The notes under the pieces were generated by a model. That model ran no database searches. It was not told the origin of the DNA and saw only the letters and a program-made list of their open reading frames with translations. From Ensifer adhaerens (lineage in GTDB: Bacteria > Pseudomonadota > Alphaproteobacteria > Rhizobiales > Rhizobiaceae), in assembly GCF_000697965.2 (NCBI RefSeq), contig NZ_CP015880.1:1488001-1552000 (forward strand): DNA of 64,000 bases, written 5' to 3'. Each line of letters opens with the position of its first letter. Within the stretch, counting starts at the first letter, position 1. Of this stretch, positions 58,178 to 64,000 are shown piece after piece. Position numbers and translations under genes: made by a program.

Positions 58178-59164
58178 TCAATGATGCTTTTGGCCGCCGG
58201 CTGCCTCACCGCCCTTGGCCGAGCCGACCGGGAACGTCGCATCGACCTTGCCGGCCTTTTCGAAGACGAGCGTGACGGGAACCGTATCGCCTTCCTTGAA
58301 GGGCGTCTTCACGTCCATGAACATCAGGTGCAGGCCGCCGGCCTTGAGCTCCACCGTTTCGCCGGCCGGCAATGCCACGCCGTCGTCGAGCTTGCGCATC
58401 CGCATCACGTCGTTTTCCATCTTCATCTCGTGGATCTCGACACGCGCGGCCGCAGGGCTCTCGACAGCAACGAGCCGGTCTTCACCTGCCCCACCGTTCT
58501 TGATCGTCAGGAAGCCGCCGCCGACCTTGGCGCCCGGCAGCATGGCCTTCACCGAGCCACCGGAGATATCGAGATCGCCGACCTTCGCCGAGCCGCCGGC
58601 CGCAGCCATATGTCCGCCATGGCCGGCGTGCGGATCGGCGGCATCGGCCATCGTCACCGTTACGGTCGGTGCCGGGCTTTTCAGGTCATGTGCGTTCTGG
58701 CCCTCGGCAGCCACCTGGTCCCAGACGACCTTGCCTTCGGTGCCGCAAAGCTGCGTGGTCGGGAAGGCCAGCACAGTCTCCTTGTCGAAGCCCGAGACTT
58801 TACCGCGCACGACAAAGGTGTCGTAGTATTCGTTGGGAAGATTGCCGCCCTTCCACCGGATCTCCAGTGGGCCGGACGAGACCTTCTTGCCGTGATTGTC
58901 ATAGGTCTTCTGGTAATCGCCCTTGATGATCTCGATTTCCCAGCCGGGCTTCGGCTGCGGTTGGGCGAAGACGAAGCCTTCCGGCAGCTTGATCTGTACT
59001 TCCGTCGTCGGCTTGCCGTCGCAGCCATGCGGAACCTGCAGCACCGCCTTGAAGGTGGTCTCCACCGGCGCCGTGTCTTTCTCGAAGGTGGCATGGGCGT
59101 GGGCGATGCCGCTTGCGGCAAGGGTAAGGCCGAGCGAAAGCGAAACGATCCTGGTCTTTGTCAT
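58178..59164 (-). CDS. YcnI (DUF1775)-PCuAC copper-binding fusion protein
   Basis: This 328-residue periplasmic protein has a signal peptide ending AHA, giving a mature N-terminal His24. A YcnI-type DUF1775 domain (about 24-165) includes PGWEIEI. A histidine/methionine-rich linker follows (DPHAGHGGHM, about 178-186), then a PCuAC domain (about 195-315) with the H/M motif (His245, Met254/256, His279, Met281). YcnI binds copper through the exposed N-terminal histidine; PCuAC delivers Cu(I) to cytochrome oxidase. Fusing the two in one chain suggests hand-over of copper. The DUF2946-like gene lies 95 bases upstream on the same strand. Confidence 0.92.
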   Translation of the reverse strand: MTKTRIVSLSLGLTLAASGIAHAHATFEKDTAPVETTFKAVLQVPHGCDGKPTTEVQIKLPEGFVFAQPQPKPGWEIEIIKGDYQKTYDNHGKKVSSGPLEIRWKGGNLPNEYYDTFVVRGKVSGFDKETVLAFPTTQLCGTEGKVVWDQVAAEGQNAHDLKSPAPTVTVTMADAADPHAGHGGHMAAAGGSAKVGDLDISGGSVKAMLPGAKVGGGFLTIKNGGAGEDRLVAVESPAAARVEIHEMKMENDVMRMRKLDDGVALPAGETVELKAGGLHLMFMDVKTPFKEGDTVPVTLVFEKAGKVDATFPVGSAKGGEAAGGQKHH

Positions 59165-59259
59165 GTCGTAATCTCCTGACCACGCGCCGGGCTTTGCCCG
59201 ATGTCCGGTGGTCCAAGCCGCTTGAACGCGGCAAATTGTATTGGGATGCGAGAGGAGAA

Positions 59260-59649
59260 TTACGAACGCGCCGGAGGCCCGCGCGAAGGCGGCAGCAACC
59301 GCAGATGCTGATGGGGTGTCGCGTATTCAGCGACAGCTGTCGAAACCTGCCACGCGCCCGTTTCGGCGCGAACGCTCTCGGTTGGCGGAGCCGGCAGCAG
59401 GATAGAGCCCGAAAGACGGCAGGCCTCGCAGACCGGGGCCATCGCCTGGCCCTTGCCGCTTTCGTGGTCGACGCCATCCATGCCGAAGCAGATTTCGGCG
59501 ATCGTTCCGTCAGGCAATTGATAGGCGGAAATTTCAGCCGGGCTCAGGCTCTTGGCGCTGAGCGGCTTGTGGGCAAAGGTCAGGAAAACGAGCGCAAAGA
59601 CGGCGATCAGCCGCACTGCTATCCCGAATTTTCCGTCGCGCCCTGTCAT
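59260..59649 (-). CDS. DUF2946-like membrane/periplasmic protein
   Basis: This 129-residue protein has one hydrophobic signal/anchor (IAVRLIAVFALVFLTFAHKP, about 10-29) and a periplasmic part with cysteines in AEICFGMDG and VCEACRLSGS, plus a basic, proline-rich tail. The pattern resembles DUF2946 proteins found next to copper or TonB genes. It probably belongs to the same copper-related unit as the YcnI-PCuAC gene. The ATG at 59649 is the start nearest the hydrophobic segment. Confidence 0.75.
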   Translation of the reverse strand: MTGRDGKFGIAVRLIAVFALVFLTFAHKPLSAKSLSPAEISAYQLPDGTIAEICFGMDGVDHESGKGQAMAPVCEACRLSGSILLPAPPTESVRAETGAWQVSTAVAEYATPHQHLRLLPPSRGPPARS

Positions 59650-59821
59650 GGTTATCCCCGGTATCTGTCTTGGGTTATCCTCAACCGGAGAAGAATGCAA
59701 AGGCAGAATTGCCGCACCCTGCCCGGCTGCGTCTTTTGGTCATGCGACAAAAATGTGTTTCGGCGCGACACCGCCCCCTTGCCAAGCTCTGGCCTTCGCC
59801 GTTATCTGGAGACGATCTTGT

Positions 59822-59971
59822 TGGGAGAAGCCGGTTCACTCCGGTGCCGAAGGAGCAACCGCCCCGGAAACTCTCAGGCCAAAGGACCAGCAAGGTGCCG
59901 GTAGGACTCTGGAGAGAAGCGTTTTACGCTCGCCGAAGGGATAACAATCTCAGGCAAAGGGACAGAGGGGG
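59822..59971 (+). promoter_or_regulatory. Tandem glycine riboswitch
   Basis: Two adjoining glycine aptamers are visible. The first has GGAGAAGCC, GGTGCCGAAGGAGCAA and AACTCTCAGGCCAAAGGACC. The second has GCTCGCCGAAGGG and ATCTCAGGCAAAGGGACAG. The linked double aptamer upstream of gcvT turns on the cleavage operon when glycine is abundant. About 70 bases separate it from the gcvT start, room for the expression platform. Confidence 0.93.
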
Positions 59972-60039
59972 CTCGAATCGACGGCGATTGACGCCGGAAG
60001 TGTGAGCCGGCGCGGGAGCGCCAGACCTGGAGGCCGGAT

Positions 60040-61179
60040 TTGGAAAACAATCCTCATTTGAAACAGACGCCGCTGCATGCGCTGCACCTTTCGCTGGGCG
60101 CCCGCATGGTACCCTTTGCCGGTTACGACATGCCGGTGCAGTACCCCGATGGCGTGATGAAGGAACACCAGCACACCCGTGTTGCTGCCGGTCTCTTCGA
60201 TGTATCGCATATGGGCCAGGTCATCGTTCGGCCGAAGTCCGGCAAGATCGAGGACGCGGCCCTGGCGCTCGAAAAGCTGGTGCCGGTCGATGTGCTCGGC
60301 CTTGCCGAGGGCCGCCAGCGTTATGGCCTCTTCACCAATGCCGAAGGCGGTATCCTCGACGACCTGATGATCACCAACCGCGGCGACCATCTCTTCCTCG
60401 TCGTCAACGCCGCCTGCAAGGACGCCGACTTCGAGCTCCTGAAGGCCGGTCTCTCCGATACCTGCGACGTGACGATGCTCGACGATCGCGCGCTGATCGC
60501 GCTTCAGGGCCCGCACGCCGAAGCCGTGCTCGGCGAACTCTGGGCTGATGTCTCCGCCATGCGCTTCATGGACGTCGCCGAAGCCGACCTGCATGACGTC
60601 ACCTGCATCATTTCCCGCTCGGGCTATACCGGCGAAGACGGTTTCGAGATCTCCATTCCCGTTGCCTCCGCCGTCGATGTTACCCAACGCCTGCTCGAAC
60701 ATCCCGATGTGAAGCCGATCGGCCTTGGCGCCCGCGATTCGCTGCGCCTTGAAGCCGGTCTTTGTCTCTATGGCAACGACATCGACACCGCCACGACCCC
60801 GGTCGAAGGGGCGCTCGAATGGGCACTGCAGAAGGCGCGCCGCGCCGGTGGCGCCCGCGAAGGTGGTTTCCCCGGTGCCGATCGTATCCTCGGCCAGTTC
60901 GCCGCTGGCGCCTCGCGCCGCCGCGTCGGCCTGAAGCCCGAGGGACGCGCGCCGGTTCGCGGCGGCGCTAACCTCTTTGCCGATGCCGAGGGCAAGACCC
61001 CGGTCGGCCAGGTGACCTCGGGTGGCTTCGGCCCCTCGGTCGATGGCCCGGTCGCCATGGGCTATGTCGATGCCGGCCATATCGAGAACGGCACCACCCT
61101 TTTTGCGGAAGTGCGCGGCAAGTACCTGCCGGTGGCGGTCGCCGCCCTTCCCTTCGTCAAACAAACCTACAAACGCTGA
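60040..61179 (+). CDS. gcvT: Aminomethyltransferase (glycine cleavage T protein)
   Basis: GcvT moves the aminomethyl group from the lipoyl arm of GcvH to tetrahydrofolate, releasing ammonia. The protein has 379 residues; motifs are [29 protein letters not shown] and [11 protein letters not shown]. The start is TTG at 60040 preceded by a CTGGAGG ribosome site. No ATG fits the conserved N-terminus. It is the first gene of gcvTHP and lies under the glycine riboswitch. Confidence 0.97.
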   Translation: MENNPHLKQTPLHALHLSLGARMVPFAGYDMPVQYPDGVMKEHQHTRVAAGLFDVSHMGQVIVRPKSGKIEDAALALEKLVPVDVLGLAEGRQRYGLFTNAEGGILDDLMITNRGDHLFLVVNAACKDADFELLKAGLSDTCDVTMLDDRALIALQGPHAEAVLGELWADVSAMRFMDVAEADLHDVTCIISRSGYTGEDGFEISIPVASAVDVTQRLLEHPDVKPIGLGARDSLRLEAGLCLYGNDIDTATTPVEGALEWALQKARRAGGAREGGFPGADRILGQFAAGASRRRVGLKPEGRAPVRGGANLFADAEGKTPVGQVTSGGFGPSVDGPVAMGYVDAGHIENGTTLFAEVRGKYLPVAVAALPFVKQTYKR

Positions 61180-61195
61180 TCAGGAGAGAGCGCAC

Positions 61196-61557
61196 ATGTT
61201 GAAGTTCACTGAGGAACACGAGTGGCTGAAGATCGAAGCTGGTGTCGCAACCGTCGGCATCACCGAGCATGCCGCCGGCCAGCTCGGCGATCTCGTCTTC
61301 GTTGAACTGCCGGAAACCGGCTCGAACTTTGCCAAGGGCGATAGCGCCGCCACCGTCGAATCCGTCAAGGCAGCTTCCGACGTCTATTGTCCGCTTGACG
61401 GCGAAATCGTCGAAGTGAACCAGGCGATCGTCGACGACCCGTCGCTCGTCAACAGCGACCCGCAGGGTGCTGCCTGGTTCTTCAAGCTGAAGCTTGCCAA
61501 CCCCAGCGATGCCGATGCCCTCCTCGAGGAAGCGGCCTACAAGGAGCTCGTCGCCTG

Positions 61558-61558
<1 letters not shown>
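61196..61558 (+). CDS. gcvH: Glycine cleavage H protein
   Basis: GcvH is the lipoyl carrier of the glycine cleavage complex. It has 120 residues with the lipoylation site at Lys58 in [10 protein letters not shown] and the typical start [23 protein letters not shown] ribosome site precedes the ATG, 16 bases after gcvT. Its stop codon shares one base with the gcvP start (TGATG), so translation is probably coupled. Confidence 0.98.

Positions 61559-64000
<2,442 letters not shown>

Overview
The window reads as about 64 kb of chromosome from a GC-rich alphaproteobacterium of the family Rhizobiaceae, most likely Sinorhizobium/Ensifer. The reasons are lsrB next to paired AbcR-type small RNAs and trxB, an lrp-lps glycosyltransferase cluster ending at lpsB and greA, a long carB far from any carA, and typically rhizobial codon use. 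The assignment rests on gene order and protein motifs only. Most of the window is densely packed housekeeping sequence. The accessory parts are one insertion sequence, one frameshifted regulator, and the stretch downstream of a tRNA-Ser.

Layout. 0.4-3.2 kb: gyrA. 3.3-8.4 kb: small regulatory and resistance-type genes: a frameshifted LysR regulator divergent from an NAD-dependent epimerase, a lytic transglycosylase, a GNAT acetyltransferase divergent from an XRE-cupin regulator, and an aminoglycoside-phosphotransferase-like kinase. 8.4-12.5 kb: a redox block: an old-yellow-enzyme reductase with its ArsR regulator and palindromic operator, two tandem AbcR-like sRNAs, lsrB and trxB. 13-17 kb: lrp, two LPS-core glycosyltransferases, lpsB and greA. 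17-30.5 kb: transporters (two MFS, one MATE), carB, a zinc alcohol dehydrogenase, a zinc metallopeptidase, and an aldo/keto reductase divergent from a LysR regulator. 30.5-35 kb: two tandem membrane microproteins, coaD, two cyclophilins, and queA-tgt for queuosine. 35-39.2 kb: DUF4864, an ArsR-SRPBCC pair behind a perfect 21-bp palindrome, and a 1,669-bp IS with a 5-bp target duplication. 39.4-48.5 kb: a long-form purC, then the core cluster rlpA, dacA, tmk, holB, metG, tatD, MBL hydrolase on the minus strand, with a MazG-like gene opposed, and tRNA-Ser(UGA). 48.6-57.6 kb: CBS-BON protein, phosphoketolase, glucoamylase-like protein, an ABC-fold protein with a dead ATPase site, two microproteins, a DnaJ/CbpM pair and a SnoaL-like protein. 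57.8-59.7 kb: a hypothetical gene and a copper-handling pair. 59.8 kb to the end: tandem glycine riboswitch and gcvT-gcvH-gcvP, with gcvP cut by the window edge.

How the genes work together. The 8.4-16.5 kb stretch links thiol/electrophile stress (OYE, thioredoxin reductase, LsrB) to envelope building (lps genes) and post-transcriptional control of transporters (AbcR). The riboswitch-gcv operon senses and degrades glycine. The tmk-holB-metG-tatD run is a common rhizobial replication/translation cluster. The most original signals are the catalytically dead ABC protein in the phosphoketolase-glucoamylase cluster, the symmetric promoter-in-a-palindrome in front of the ArsR gene, the OYE/ArsR operator, the tandem microproteins, and three housekeeping enzymes with altered signature residues (GyrA, Tgt, DacA).
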